From Rhizophagus irregularis (Eukaryota; Glomeromycota; Glomeromycetes; Glomerales; Glomeraceae): DNA of 64,000 nucleotides. Below the pieces are notes generated by a model. That model worked only from the letters and a program-made list of their open reading frames with translations. It had not been told where the DNA came from and did not search any database. Positions within the stretch are counted from its first letter, which is position 1. Each line of letters opens with the position of its first letter. The DNA lies in NCBI RefSeq assembly GCF_026210795.1, contig NC_089446.1, positions 2,819,001 to 2,883,000 on the forward strand, given 5' to 3'. A program made the position numbers and the translations under genes. Below, in pieces: positions 22,382 to 34,141 of this stretch.

Positions 22382-25110
22382 AAAAATGTGCTCACGTGCA
22401 CATAAGAATAATTTTTTTTTTGTGCACGTCACGAACTCAATTTTTAAAAATTTTTGTGCACAAAAACGTGCACTATATTAATTTATAATATAAAACGTCC
22501 TAACTTTTAAATCCTAAATTCCTAATTATATTATAGATTTTATTTATAAAATATAATTAATTACACTAAAATGTTCCAAAAAAATGAAAAATAAATCACT
22601 ATAATTATTAAATTGCCCGATCTTTAGAAGCCCAATGATTGTAAAGCTGCTAAATAATTGAAATTTTCAAAATTTTGAGGGCCATTTAAAGAAACATGTA
22701 AATGCATATTAAGAGTATCAATATGCACTCTGTTTCGAATGTCAGTTTGTTTTGATTAAATTTTGCCTAGAAAATACACGCTCCACCACAGTGTTAGAAA
22801 AAGGTATAATTAATGACAAATCAATAAGAATAATAAGATTAGGGAATTGGTTTCGGAAATGAGTAGTATTAAAGATCTTATACCAACATTCAGTAAATTT
22901 ACATCCTTTGGCAAATCTATATGACGCAATTAGATTTTTAGCCAAATCCCATTCTTTCTTAACTTCTTCGTCATCAATTAATGAATGCTCATCATTATTA
23001 ATTCTTTTTTTCTTTCCATAAAAATGTATAAGATCTGAAAGCTCTTCTTCACAGTTTTGTAAAGCATTTTATGCATTTTTATCAAGCGGCACTTCATGAG
23101 GATCAAAAATTCGTAAAGAATAATATAAATTTTCATTAGGAAATCTTTTTCACAAATTTGTAATAACTTTTTCAGCATAATGTTTAATAAAATCTAATTA
23201 ACAAACATAATTGAGCAAAAATTTATTAGTAATTAATTTAATAAATAAGTTAAAAATAAACTAGCCTGGCAAATCTTCAGGGTGTAATTCTAACTCATCT
23301 ATTAACTTTCGCAAATGGGTACCATACTTCGGTAAGACATCTGCAGATCCAATAAAATTTGCGGTTATAGATTCATATGCCATTTCGAGTTGTGATCATA
23401 AAGAAATATAATCAAATTGAAAAACCAATATAATTTTTTTTAAAATAAAAAAAAATATCAGCAAAAAATTTCGTAATAATAAGAAATTCGGTATCCACAT
23501 TGCGTTAAATAAGAATTTAGCTGTATTAGATGAATTAACATCACGTTGTAATGCTTTTTGAATGGGTTCAATTATTTGGTGAAAATTGTTAATTACATTA
23601 GACCACGATAGCCATCGCGTATCACATACATTAAGAATTGTTAAATCAGAAACTTCCATATCTTCTTTGATTTTTTTTAATTCATACATTCGCTTATATG
23701 AATTAGAAAAATAAGAATAAATTCCTTTAATTATAGTTTTATAATGTGCGAAATATGGTGTTTCATTTGCAGCTTCTTCTGAAGCTAAGTGTAAGCGATG
23801 TGCAACACAATGTGTTGATGTAATAAAATTATTAAGTTTTTTTAGTTGAGTTGCAACACCATTACGAATGCCTAAGTAAAATGATAAAATATATATATAT
23901 ATATATATTATTAAATTATATATTTTTGATTAATTAATTATTATTTAATAATTACCTGTCATGGTTGCAGCTCCGTCACTACCAAAATGTCTTAATTTCG
24001 TTATATCCAGTTCTTTTTGAGTTATAAAAAGGTTTATTACATTCATAATTCTATCAGCCGATGTATCTGTTATTTATGTCAATCCAAGAAAACGAAAATA
24101 GGTCCACCATTTACTAAATGTTTCGAAACTAATGCAATAGTTTTTTCAGATATAACATTTGTATTGCTTTCATCAATAAGTAAACTCTAACATGGTGATT
24201 CTTTAACCTCAGCAACAACGCTTTCTTCAACAATAGTAAATATAGAAAAAAGTAATTCTCTTTCTGGAACTGCATTTTTATAAAGTGCATAATTATTAGT
24301 TGAAGATGATGAAGTTGTAATTTCAGAATGATTTTGAAGAAGAGGTGGACGAAGATTTTGGATAAAATTTTCATCCCCAGTTTGATATTGATAATTAATT
24401 TGATATGTAATTAAATCACAAAGAGATCCATAATTATTAAGTGCTATATTACGTTGTGTTAAATAATATACATTACGCATACAACAAATAATTAATGCTT
24501 GATTATGGTTCATTTGTTGCATAAAGCCTTCTTTAATTGTCAACTGATCTGAATTTTTTGCATTAATTGCTTTTATATGCCTTTCAATACAATCTTCCTT
24601 TAACCACTCCAAACCAGTAGTTGTCCACACACTAGAACTATTTGCATTTTTGCATATTTTACAAAACATAACTTCTTTTCCATTTCTTTTTTCACAATAT
24701 AACCATGGATATTTGAAAGGCCAAGATGGATTCCATTTAAGGTTATCTTTTTCTAAACGTGAATATTTATTTTTTTTTATTTTTATTTTTCTCCTTAAAT
24801 AATCTCATTTAATTCTCCTTCACTATTAATTTCATTATCTTCAACATCACTAATTTGAATAACCTCTGTATTTTTATCATTTCGACTTCTTTTTTTTGTT
24901 GGTTTGTCAGTTTTTTTCTCTTGAGAAGTATAATTATTTAGATATTTTGTGATATCTTCCATTCTTATTACGCTTAAAAAAAAAGAAAAATTAGATTATC
25001 ATATCGTTTATCTAATACGAATATATATACGATGCATATCAAATTTTTTTGTGCACGGAATAAAATTTTTTGTGCACGAAAATGTGCACTATTATTTATG
25101 CACTATGGAT
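22382..25110 (-). mobile_element. hAT transposon remnant with GTGCAC clusters at both ends
   Basis: The stretch 22382-22475 contains four to five GTGCAC-type words (including CACGTGCAC), and 25045-25115 contains three GTGCAC words plus a TGCAC word. They bracket the broken hAT transposase gene. Clustered short subterminal motifs are the known transposase-binding sites of hAT elements. Exact ends and target duplication were not found. Confidence 0.6.
22624..24962 (-). pseudogene. TTF-finger hAT transposase (ZNF862-like), frameshifted
   Basis: From ATG 24962 the N-terminus is a Lys-rich, acidic leader, broken by a stop and frameshift near 24800. The TTF-type zinc-finger region follows: YPWLYC...VMFCKICKN...SSSVWTTTG (about 24600-24720). 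Further on are a catalytic-core piece with LRHFGSDGAATMTG (about 23970-24000), STHCVAHRLHLAS (about 23790-23830), CDTRWLSW (about 23600-23630), and the C-terminal hAT dimerisation region with PFSNTVVERVFSRQN (about 22760-22800). A frameshift near 22742 separates the last 35 or so codons (NGPQNFENFNYL to the stop at 22624). At least five frame disruptions mean it is dead. Family members are cut-and-paste transposases. Confidence 0.88.
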
Positions 25111-25462
25111 AAATCACGTGTGAAAAAAAATTGGTGTATGGCAGTCTGCCAGATGATCAGTAATTGAAAGGGACCAATAAATTAATTAGCATAACGAAAA
25201 CAATTTTTAAGAGCATTGGATATCATTTAAGGATCTTATAGAAAAGGCTTTAATTTTTAGCGGCGCTGAAAATTTTGATGATAGTCATGTATCAATTATT
25301 AAGTATTATTTGATTCTTGCATCAAATCATTAAGTTTAGCATTATTTGAAGACTTTTTTATTTAATATAATAATTACAAACATGCTATTATTTTATGTAT
25401 TTATTATAGCTTTGAAGGATATCGGAATGTGAATTATTATTCCGTGAATGAAAATAAAAAAC

Positions 25463-26327
25463 TCATTCATCATTATCGACTAAAAAAGGAAAGAAATTAA
25501 TAAATTTTGTATTTACGACTAAAAAAGAAAAAAAAAATTAATAAATTTTGTATTTACCATTTCGATCTTCTGTATTTAGAGTATTCGTATTTTGAGTATT
25601 CCGGCTCCCACGTGCTATAAAATAATTAAGAAAATCAATAAAAATTTATAATTTGATTAAACTTTTATACTTTACATACCATTCCTTCTGTTTCGTCTGC
25701 GTTGAGTTATATTAACACCAATTGAAGCCTGTACAAACTGATCATCTAGAAACATATTAAATCATATTAAAATAAAACAATTTACCTCTTTAATATAATC
25801 ATTTTGTTGATTATGTAATGTTGTTAGATTTAAAAGTTCTTACCTGATTTCTCCCAAAACCGTGTATTCATGACTTCAAAAAAAATGGCACCAGCACGGC
25901 TTCTTGCCCCTCTCGGATCATTTGCAATCACTAATAATTGATCCTAAAGTATTAAGTGTTAAATAAGTATTAATAAGTATTAAAATTACTATTACAACAA
26001 ATTTTTATTAATATTTAACTCACGTGATAACCGGTCACTAATCCATTGAATTTTGTTTGGCACTGTTTGCCCGAATAATTGCTCCCACACCTCTCATTTA
26101 CTTTATTTGCAACGGAATTCCAGAAATTTTTTCTACTTCTTCCTGCAATTTGATAATGGTACTCGAAGTTTCTTGACCTCCGCTGCTCAATCAAAGCAGC
26201 GATTTGGTCATCCGACCACTACCACCCGGCCGGAAGAATAAGTTATAGTGTCGAAAATGGAGGTAGTATTGACATTGATGGTATTGGTATCATTGACGGT
26301 GGTTGAATCAGTTGAAGATGAGGACAT
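25463..26327 (-). pseudogene. Myb/SANT-like DNA-binding protein, probable frameshift
   Basis: The minus-strand gene starts with a Ser/Thr/Asn-rich leader (ATG 26327). A Myb/SANT-like trihelix domain follows: WSDDQIAALIEQRRSRNFEY, then FWNSVANKVNE and GKQCQTKFNGLV. Exons join cleanly: donor after GYH at about 26023, then DQLLVIANDPRGARSR to about 25852, then DDQFVQASIGVN to about 25681, then ARGSRNTQNTNT to about 25560, then VDNDE and a stop at 25463. The leader and the Myb domain are in different frames around 26205-26225, where a TAG stop also occurs in the Myb frame. The gene is therefore disrupted, or the start is wrong. The last intron contains a tandem duplication of about 36 bp (25482-25556). 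Such genes are abundant in arbuscular mycorrhizal fungi and occur as accessory genes of some DNA transposons. Confidence 0.65.
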
Positions 26328-27039
26328 TGTTTGAAATTTTGTTAAAAAATTGTTTAGAATATTTGGAAACATATTTGATAAAAAAAAATGTATTGATTAT
26401 AAAAAAAAATATGTATTGATTATTAATTAGTATTGATTATCAAAAAAATGCGAGAAAGTTCTTGTAACAATTCTAATTATGCCATTCAATTATCATGATA
26501 TTACATCATTTCATTTTTTAATTATTAGTACAATTTTTAATGTAACACCATTTCAAAATGATTTCGTTGATTTATGATATTATATCATAAAATTCACAAA
26601 ACATAGAATTTGTAAAACTCCGTCTCTTGTCCATTAAAAGTGATTAAAATGTCGATCTTCCATTATTTTCCATCGTACAAAAAAAAAAAATTAGCCATTA
26701 AAAGTGATTAAAAATTTTGTAAATTAGGCCCGGTATTATTCTTACGTAAAAATTAACATTTATTTATTACGACTTACTAATGCGAAAAAAAATTAATTAA
26801 TTTTATTAATTTTACATCTCGGATTGATTTAATGTTAATTTTCAAATGTTGAATTAATGTTGAGCGCATTAAACGAATTCGTTGAGCAAAAATTATGCTT
26901 ATGTAATACGCGATTAATAATTTTTCATTTGATGAAAGTCACGAGACATACTATCTTCTTGCTTATATTATACACGATTATCACTAAGCTTGAAATGGAA
27001 ATCAAATGTGTCATCATTTTCTTTATTTGGTGTGGCATA
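26328..27039. other. AT-rich DNA between Myb/SANT and TNP2 genes
   Basis: Contains short AAAGTGATTAAAA words and AT-rich filler. A plus-strand open stretch of 90 codons (26857-27129) runs into the 3' end of the transposase in antisense and is not a gene. Confidence 0.5.
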
Positions 27040-30000
27040 CTACAAGTTAAATCTTCTATTCAAAGGTATAATCGACAAATATTTTTGTTTTCCTACCATA
27101 ATATTTCTAAATTTTGTAGCTCGACATAATATCCTATGAACCGCTAACAGGGAATCACAACCTTCTTGAAAGTATTCGGCTTTCCATAATTCGGTATTTG
27201 ATATTTCTGGCTCCATAAAACTATGTTTAAACCGAATACTAGAAGAAGGTGCAGGTTTATACCACTTGACATATGCTAGGAGGTGAGTTTTCGTTCTTTC
27301 TGGAAATCTAAGGGCATGCTCGAAATAATATTGGACTTCACCCGGATAAGTGTCAACTGAATCATCATTAGCTGCTTTCCATTTTGCAAATATATTCGCA
27401 TTTTTTTCATGGCGACCAGAAATCATAGATCCAAATATTTCGGCGCCAATTTGTAGTCTTGCATGCTGATTCATATGCAAATCCATAAATCCTAACACAT
27501 CTTCTTTTTCCCTTTCATATAATATTGTATACCATTCACATAGAAATCCTCGCAACTCCAAAGGCATAACGACATTAATATATGATGGGTTAAGCATTTG
27601 GCCAGGTAATGGTTCAGTGCCATATATTTTGGAAATCATAGACGTATTATGTCTCATGAATAGAAAATGCTGCAGTTCCTCCCTTTCTGCTGTGATTGCT
27701 AAACTTCCTACAGCTTTTTTTGGTACAAGAAGATGGAGAGATTCATCTAGAAGGCCAGATGTCCATTTACATGATAAGTGATAATCCACCAAAGTGTTTT
27801 TAAGAACAATTTTCATTAATTCGGGTTCTATTTGTCGGTTACTATTAGGATATGATCCTAAATAACAGGAATTTTTTTAATAAAGGTACTAAAGTTAATT
27901 GAAAGACACTGAAGTAAATTTACCTATATATCCATTAAGTCTTTCAAACGGGAAAAGCCAAAAACTATATATAGGACCATAATCACGACAGCAATCAGGG
28001 ATATGAAGTGCGAGATGTATATTGCTTGTTATAAATTCTGGTCCATATGTATATTCTATAAGGTAGGCCATATCTTTTAACCTCTCTTGCGCCTCCTTCA
28101 AATCATCATCTGTAATAAATCTTGCTACTAAAAGATTACAAGCTCGAACAAAATGCCCTAAGATCTTTCTATCATTATCATCTAGCATATCCCATAATAT
28201 AGATGTAGAATAAATCATAATAAAGGTCTTCCATTGATCAGCAGTTAAGCTTAGAAAACCCATCATTTCCGATTGCAATCTTTGGAAGAATTCTACCAAT
28301 GTCAGAAGGTAAATCAATATTATCCATTCTGTTTTGTGCTACACGAAGTTGTTCCATAGTTAATTTTTTTGGTTTACAAAAATGGATTTGATTATCCATT
28401 TTGCAACACCGAGGAAAAGACAATGCATAGGATCCACTACAGCAAATCGTATAGGATCCATGTATGGTAGGCGAAGCACTTCAGTCCATCTTATACCATG
28501 TACTTTAAAATGTGCTTCTCTGGAGGACTTTGAGTTACATTGCAACTATTCATGAGCATATTGCCTATGTAATAAAAGATCTGCAGGCTTTGTTACCCAT
28601 TCATTATAGTTTTGCATTCCTCCGTAATGAGTTTTTCTAAATTTCTCGCTATAAGTGGTACGTTTATCACACCTATAGCATTTCATTACTGCAGATCCAT
28701 GACCAAATAACTTTCGTGTAGCTGGAGTATCAGACGATCCAACAATTAACGCAACTTTTATTTCTAAACCATTGGAAAATTGGTGAGTTTTTGGTACTTT
28801 CCACTCCTTCCAAAGTTCTAATAACTTATCTACAATAGGAGCTAGATAATGATTAATGCGTTCCAACCCTGCCTCTTTTGGTCCTGGTAAGAAACCCAAA
28901 TATATAATATTTTTGGGCTTATTCCTTTCTGACCTTGGAAGATTGCAAATAGACGCATAAATAGCGCCAGTACTATGCTGCGTGTAGGAGAATGGTTGGA
29001 ACCAATCAAGATTAAGGAGAAGACCTCAGATGGGTTGTAAGGCAGTCTCTGTTGTAAAAAAGGTACTACCATCAAATGGAAAATTTTTCCATACCTTACC
29101 ATCATAAATATCTGAATAGATATTATTTTCGTTTCTTTTGAGTCCCCTGATAATTTTAACATGTTCTCAAAATCTGGTCGTTGATATAAAATGCTCAATT
29201 GCTGACGAATGTTTGGCTTAGGATAAAGCATGCGAGGTACCGCAATTGTTGCATTTTTTTTTTTTTGAGAATGGAAAGTGGATTATTGCATTGGTGATTA
29301 TGACTTGATATTGAATTATTTGGATACTCTTTATACGGGCAATTCATTATAGCAACTTTTCCTTCTTCCTTATATGCAATAATATCTTTAACATTATGCA
29401 ATTTATGGCAATCGGTACATGCAGCTAATTGCATTTTCGGTTGAAAAATGTTTAACCATATTTTTGCCATATATAATGAGGTAGGAAAATTTTCAAATTG
29501 CAACTTATCAAAGCGCATAAGAATTATATGAAAAAATTTTATTAAGGATTCAAGTGCAATATCAGGCAATCGAAATCTTTGTTGAAATTTAAATAGCCAT
29601 ATTATAATCTCAGTATTAATAGAATCACTTAAGCTTTCCACTATAAATGCTTCTTCATTGTCATTGTCAATCTTAGGAGATGCGAAAAAATCTTCTACAT
29701 CATCATTCTCCTCTCCTTCATCCACATCATCATTCTCTTCCTCATCCATATTATCTACATCATCATTCTCCTCTCCTTCATTCACATCATCATTCTCTTC
29801 CCCATCCATATTATTTACATCATCATTCTCCTCTCCCTCATCCACATCATCATTCTCTTCCTCATCCATATTATTTACATCATCATTCTCTTCCCCTCAT
29901 TTATATTATCTACATTATAATTCTCACCAAAATAATTGATTTCATCATTATTTTCATCAATTGTAGGTGCTGGAATACGAAAACATGAAGGTTTTGATGA

Positions 30001-30427
30001 AAATAATGTTATATTTTCTTCAATATATTGGAAAGAGGGACCAGGATGGGCAGAGTCCTGATCTGGACTAGATGTACCGGAGTAATTATTTCTTTCTCGC
30101 TTTTTTGATATGTTCAATTTTATTTCTGTATTTATATATGTATTATTAACAGATGATGTTTTTTTCTTTCTTATCATGATGGTATTTTCCTGATTTTTTC
30201 TAGAATCTTTTGATCTCGATTCCCACAAACTATCATCATACGTATGTTTCTCTTGAGTTCATGGTAATCGAACTTCTGCACCTTTCGCAACGAGCACAAT
30301 TGCAAATATACAAATACTTTTTTTTGGGCTTTATTAAATCAGCCACAAAGGTTTCAGAGGTTTCAACTTTACGTTTTTTATTACTCTTTATTAATTCAGA
30401 TACAGAGTTACATTTTTTATTACTCAT
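27040..30427 (-). pseudogene. TNP2-family (CACTA/Plavaka-type) transposase, broken
   Basis: On the minus strand the N-terminus (ATG 30427) has a Cys-rich CNCARCERC cluster. An acidic linker with near-perfect NDDVDEGEENDDV repeats follows (29690-29890). The TNP2 core carries GFLPGPKEAGLERINHYL (about 28850-28900), KCYRCDKRTTY (about 28660), DPIRFAVVDPMHCLFLGVAK (about 28400-28460), FLSLTADQWKTF (about 28230-28260) and YGPIYSFWLFPFERLNG (about 27930-27985). A C-terminal region with HLLAYVKWY lies at about 27260. Breaks are a frameshift and stop near 30250-30290, an in-frame TAG at about 28546, and frameshifts near 28370 and 28250-28310. The element is inactive. It is divergent from the gene at 30741. 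Confidence 0.88.
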
Positions 30428-30740
30428 TTTTATTAAAATGTATAAAATATATTTTTTATTCTATCACTTTTAATAGTTAGTAATCAAGACGTTCAGAAAC
30501 GAGCTTTTAATAATCCTTATCATACAAAAGAATTGCACAAGAATTTTATGAGCGCGTTACTTTTACCTGGTGAGAATTGCGCAAACGCGTTGCTACCTCT
30601 GAGCCTTGATCTGCATCCTGAAATCTCTGAAATCATTATAAATTTGCACACAATCAACTTTTCTCGCATTCTGAAATCTCTACTTTATACGGGATTTTTT
30701 TATTTTATAAAATAACAAAAAGATTTTATACTTCGTAACA

Positions 30741-31944
30741 ATGAATAGTGATAATGTATCATCTAGTGATGAATCATCATCATCATCATCCTCCTCCTCC
30801 TCTTCTTCTTCTTCCTTTTCTAAAAGTTCTTATAACACGATAAAAGCAAGTATTTGATTATTTTATATATTATTTCTGCTTTTATCCTATTTACATTTAT
30901 CTATTATTTTACAGAAAGAAGTGTTTATTTGGAGCGACTCTGAGCTAAAAGACGTATACAGTATTAACTATGAGCTCACATGGGCTGAGCAAAAAGATAA
31001 CATAGTCACCAAGTTGCTTCCACCACTTTACAAACTTGTAAATAAAAAATATAAAGTCTCAAATAGTGATTTATTAAAGATGTTATATGGACGTTGGCGA
31101 TCTCACCATCGCGTTAGTAATATTAGAAAGCAAGGGAAAGCCCAAATAAAACGTAACAAAAGAAGAGCAATGAAGAATTCAAGGATGCAGGATGTAAATT
31201 ATTTAATTAACAGAAGCTATTAAATTTAGTTTTTTTTTTAAATTAATTATATTGTGCTTTATAATTAACATTGTTAGAAAAAAAAAGAAGAACAAACGCG
31301 GCCAATTACCTAATACAAAACAAAGATAAGTACATTTGCCGATATCCCGAAAAGGATCTAGTTCAAATTTTAAAAGATTCAGGCTACCATTCCGAAGAAT
31401 GGGAGGAAACCGACGAAGATGATGAAGATGATGAAAATGATGAAGAAGAAGTAGTCACAAAAAAAAATTCGATATATATTTATGAAAGATGGTGGAGATC
31501 TCCTGCTGTATGTATATTTTATTATTTTTTATCAAAGTATAAACACTAATTTATATTTTAATTTCTTTATTTAAGCTTCAACGTTTATTACATGATCGTA
31601 TTGATCCAACGGTAGAGTTATTAAGGAAAAAACCACCAAACTTAAAATGTAAAAGAGTTCTAGACAAAACAGAAACAGCTAGTGTGCCACCTGCCGGCGC
31701 ACCAAGCTGGTGTTTGAATAGAGAAGCACTTGAAAAATTCAACCGTTTAACCAAAAATATCCCAGTTTATGATTATGATACTGATGAAAGCATTATTCAA
31801 GACAACAATGGTGCCGATGATGATATTGATAATAACGTCGTAAATAACAAAAATAACAACAAAAGGAAAAAAAGAAAAATAAATCTAAATCAAAAAATAA
31901 AAAATCAAAAAAATAAATTTTACAATTATTACACTTTTGCCTAA
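30741..31944 (+). CDS. AM-fungal multi-exon hypothetical protein
   Basis: There are four exons: 30741-30849 (Met then a poly-Ser leader), about 30919-31193 (IWSDSELKDVYSINYELTW ... YGRWRSHHR), 31278-31507 (RRTNAANYLIQ, KDLVQILKDSGYHSEEW, an acidic stretch, YERWWRSPA) and 31576-31944 (LLHDRIDPTVELLRKKP, PPAGAPSW, a Lys/Asn-rich tail). The family resembles multi-exon proteins that I recall as common in Rhizophagus genomes; no function is known to me. The exon 2 to exon 3 join is one base out of phase at a run of nine A's (31278-31286), so either the assembly slipped there or the gene is mutated. The first acceptor is also uncertain. It starts 313 bp from the divergent TNP2 gene and may be the second gene of that transposon. 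Confidence 0.6.
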
Positions 31945-32450
31945 ATAGGTTTATCGTAAAAAATACTAATCAGACTTTAATAAAAATCAGAATTCAAACA
32001 TTTTCATTTAATTTTTTTAAAAATTGATTGATTAAATTAAAAATATCATGGTTTGATAAAGCTATAGATTACAGTTTATTTTTTATTAATAAACAAGTTA
32101 CGGTACTGATTACTTTATTACAGTAACAATTTAATTACGGATAAGATATTTAATAAGATATCAAAAACTGATTAATAAAATTTTCTATATTAACATACGA
32201 TAAATTAAATTAATGAGCTAAATACGATAATATTATTTTTTCAAAAAAATTAAAATGAAAATATACACAAATTTTTGTTTTTGGTATGTAAGTCAAATTA
32301 AATTACTATATGCTTAAATCATAACTCATAACCCAAAGTTGAGGATTAACCGGGTACCTTGCTTTAGATTCAGCGACACTTCCCAAGTCAGATGAGGTGC
32401 CACAGGTACGCTTTAAGAAAACTCGCTATGATAATAAGGATAAGTATATT
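31945..32450. other. AT-rich DNA, then a short G+C-richer stretch
   Basis: 31945-32330 has nothing recognisable. 32335-32430 (CCGGGTACC, CACTTCCCAAGTCAG, GTGCCACAGGTACGC) is compositionally distinct and probably repeat-derived. Confidence 0.45.
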
Positions 32451-32645
32451 CGAAAATACCATTTATGAATGAAGCATAGGATACGATGAATAATCTCGAA
32501 TAGAAAAATAAAAAATCGAAAAATACCATTTGATGAATGAACATAGGATACGCATGAATAATCTCAAATAGAAAAATAAAAAATAAAAAAATAAAATAAA
32601 ATAAAAATAAAAATATAAAAAATAAAATAAAATAAAAAAAATATT
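32451..32645. repeat. 66-bp tandem duplication with an A-rich tail
   Basis: The unit beginning CGAAAATACCATTT at 32451 repeats at 32517 (ATAGGATACG, GAATAATCTC words). About 60 bp of AAAATAAAAT repeats follow. Confidence 0.8.
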
Positions 32646-32920
32646 TTCAATTAGACAAAGCATCCTCGTTCCTTCCTGGAATTCTCATTTGACTAAATTA
32701 TTATTGTTTGTAATTTGATCCATTTGAATCCACCATAAATTGCCAGACAGGGCGAACCCTTATTAGACAATTATAGCTTCATCACCAAATGGCTGCGATG
32801 TGTTTAATGATATGGCAACCTGTTTAATTCATTTTTAAATGAGCAAACGTGGCCATAAAACTCATTAAAAAGGTAGGCTACAGAGTGCAATGCAACCTAC
32901 CTAACCTAACAAGTAGGTCT

Positions 32921-32952
32921 AAGGGTTAGGGAATAAAATATACCCTAAACCC
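32921..32952. repeat. Inverted pair of telomere-like motifs
   Basis: AAGGGTTAGGG at 32921-32931 is followed 11 bp later by CCCTAAACCC at 32943-32952. These are TTAGGG-type motifs pointing toward each other. Only about two motif units per side exist, so coincidence is possible. Confidence 0.4.
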
Positions 32953-32963
32953 ACGCAGTTGGT

Positions 32964-33227
32964 ATGGAAATAAAAGTTTACAAACGGAAGTTTCAGACTG
33001 TGCCTGACGACAAAATGGGTGAGGTGCAATCAGGACTTTTTCCTCTAATCCAGCCCGGAATTATAGAGGCAACATTGTTATCGTACAAAGCACATCGACG
33101 AAAACGTCTCTCAAAGAAATTAATCAATAAAGAGTATACTTGGGCAATAGCCGATCTTCATGGTCACCCTATAAACTCCAAAAGGACAGGGATCAGTGCA
33201 GGCATTTTGGCTTACGTATTTCTTTAA
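32964..33227 (+). other. Open frame of 87 codons, possible exon
   Basis: From ATG 32964 the frame encodes a basic segment (AHRRKRLSKKLINKEYTWA, ADLHGHPINSKRTG) whose composition is more protein-like than the surroundings. A second open piece from a plausible TTTTTCAG acceptor at 33472 to 33645 (WLYGKIPNMVIVQY) could be a later exon, but the two cannot be joined with confidence. I recognise no family. Confidence 0.3.
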
Positions 33228-33717
33228 AGATTAATTAAATTGAAAGATAGGATCCAAATTCAATATGACTGAATCGATCGCCTCCGGTTATCAAACTTCC
33301 ATCAAAAGTGATCGCTAGAATCAAAGATACCAATAATCACCCTTATCAGTAACGATCGAACTAAAGATGTTGGAGAAATAAAATCCGTCATTTATATGGA
33401 ATTAGTTTGTATTACAATTTTATTACGATTTGGGTAAAAAAAATATCTCCTTAAAATTTATTTTTTTTCAGGTATCCTGGCTATATGGAAAGATTCCTAA
33501 TATGGTAATAGTACAATACACCTTATACGCCATTTTGCAAATTCAGTGTAATAGTTTACAAAGAAAAAAAGGGGAACGTATTTATTTTTTTGCCATGAGA
33601 AATTTAATTACAATAAGTGGATTTCAGAAAATCGCGGTAATTTGAATAATTTGTATATGCTTTTGATAACGGGTTTGAAGTTTAGGTATTCTCTGGTCGC
33701 ACTACGATAATATTAAA

Positions 33718-33974
33718 TAAACACACAAATTTTTTTAAAGATCGTACAAATATCAGTGACCGATATATATTAGATAACGGATCGGTGACTAATAGTTTGG
33801 ATATCGGACACTTGGTAATTTACATTTTTTTAACCATATTTGAAATTTGCGCATTATGTGACAAATCGGGTACCCGATATGTTATTAATATGTAAAAATG
33901 CCCGATATGTACCTAATTAGTCACCGATATATAGGTACCCGATATGTGTGAGATAGATCGTTTTTTGACCTGTG
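33718..33974. mobile_element. CACAGGTC-ended foldback of the ATATCGGGTACC type
   Basis: The right end, read in reverse, is CACAGGTCAAAAAACGATC followed outside by TAA. The left end near 33718 (CACACAAATTT...AAGATCG) is a poor match. The interior repeats ATCGGGTACCCGATAT, ATCGGTGACTAAT and CAGTGACCGATATA in both orientations. It is related to 20223-20545. Confidence 0.65.
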
Positions 33975-34141
33975 TAAAGAAACAAATTAATAGAAAACAA
34001 AGAAGTGAGATATTAATAAGAAGATAAAAATTAAAGATTAATAAAAATTAAAATTAATTGTAAGCTAATGTAACATTAAAAGGTATATATATAAGTGAAA
34101 AGTCGACTTTCTACCTAAAATTGTCAAAATTAAGAATAATA

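Noticed and set aside
26857-27129. Plus-strand 90-codon frame
   Set aside because: It partly overlaps the transposase 3' end in antisense and has no domain or exon partner.
29658-29988. Two plus-strand Ser/His-rich open frames
   Set aside because: They are antisense shadows of the acidic NDDV repeats in the TNP2 transposase linker.
32463-32663. Minus-strand Phe/Tyr/Leu-rich frame resembling a membrane protein
   Set aside because: The apparent hydrophobicity comes from the AAAATAAAAT simple repeat read in reverse.
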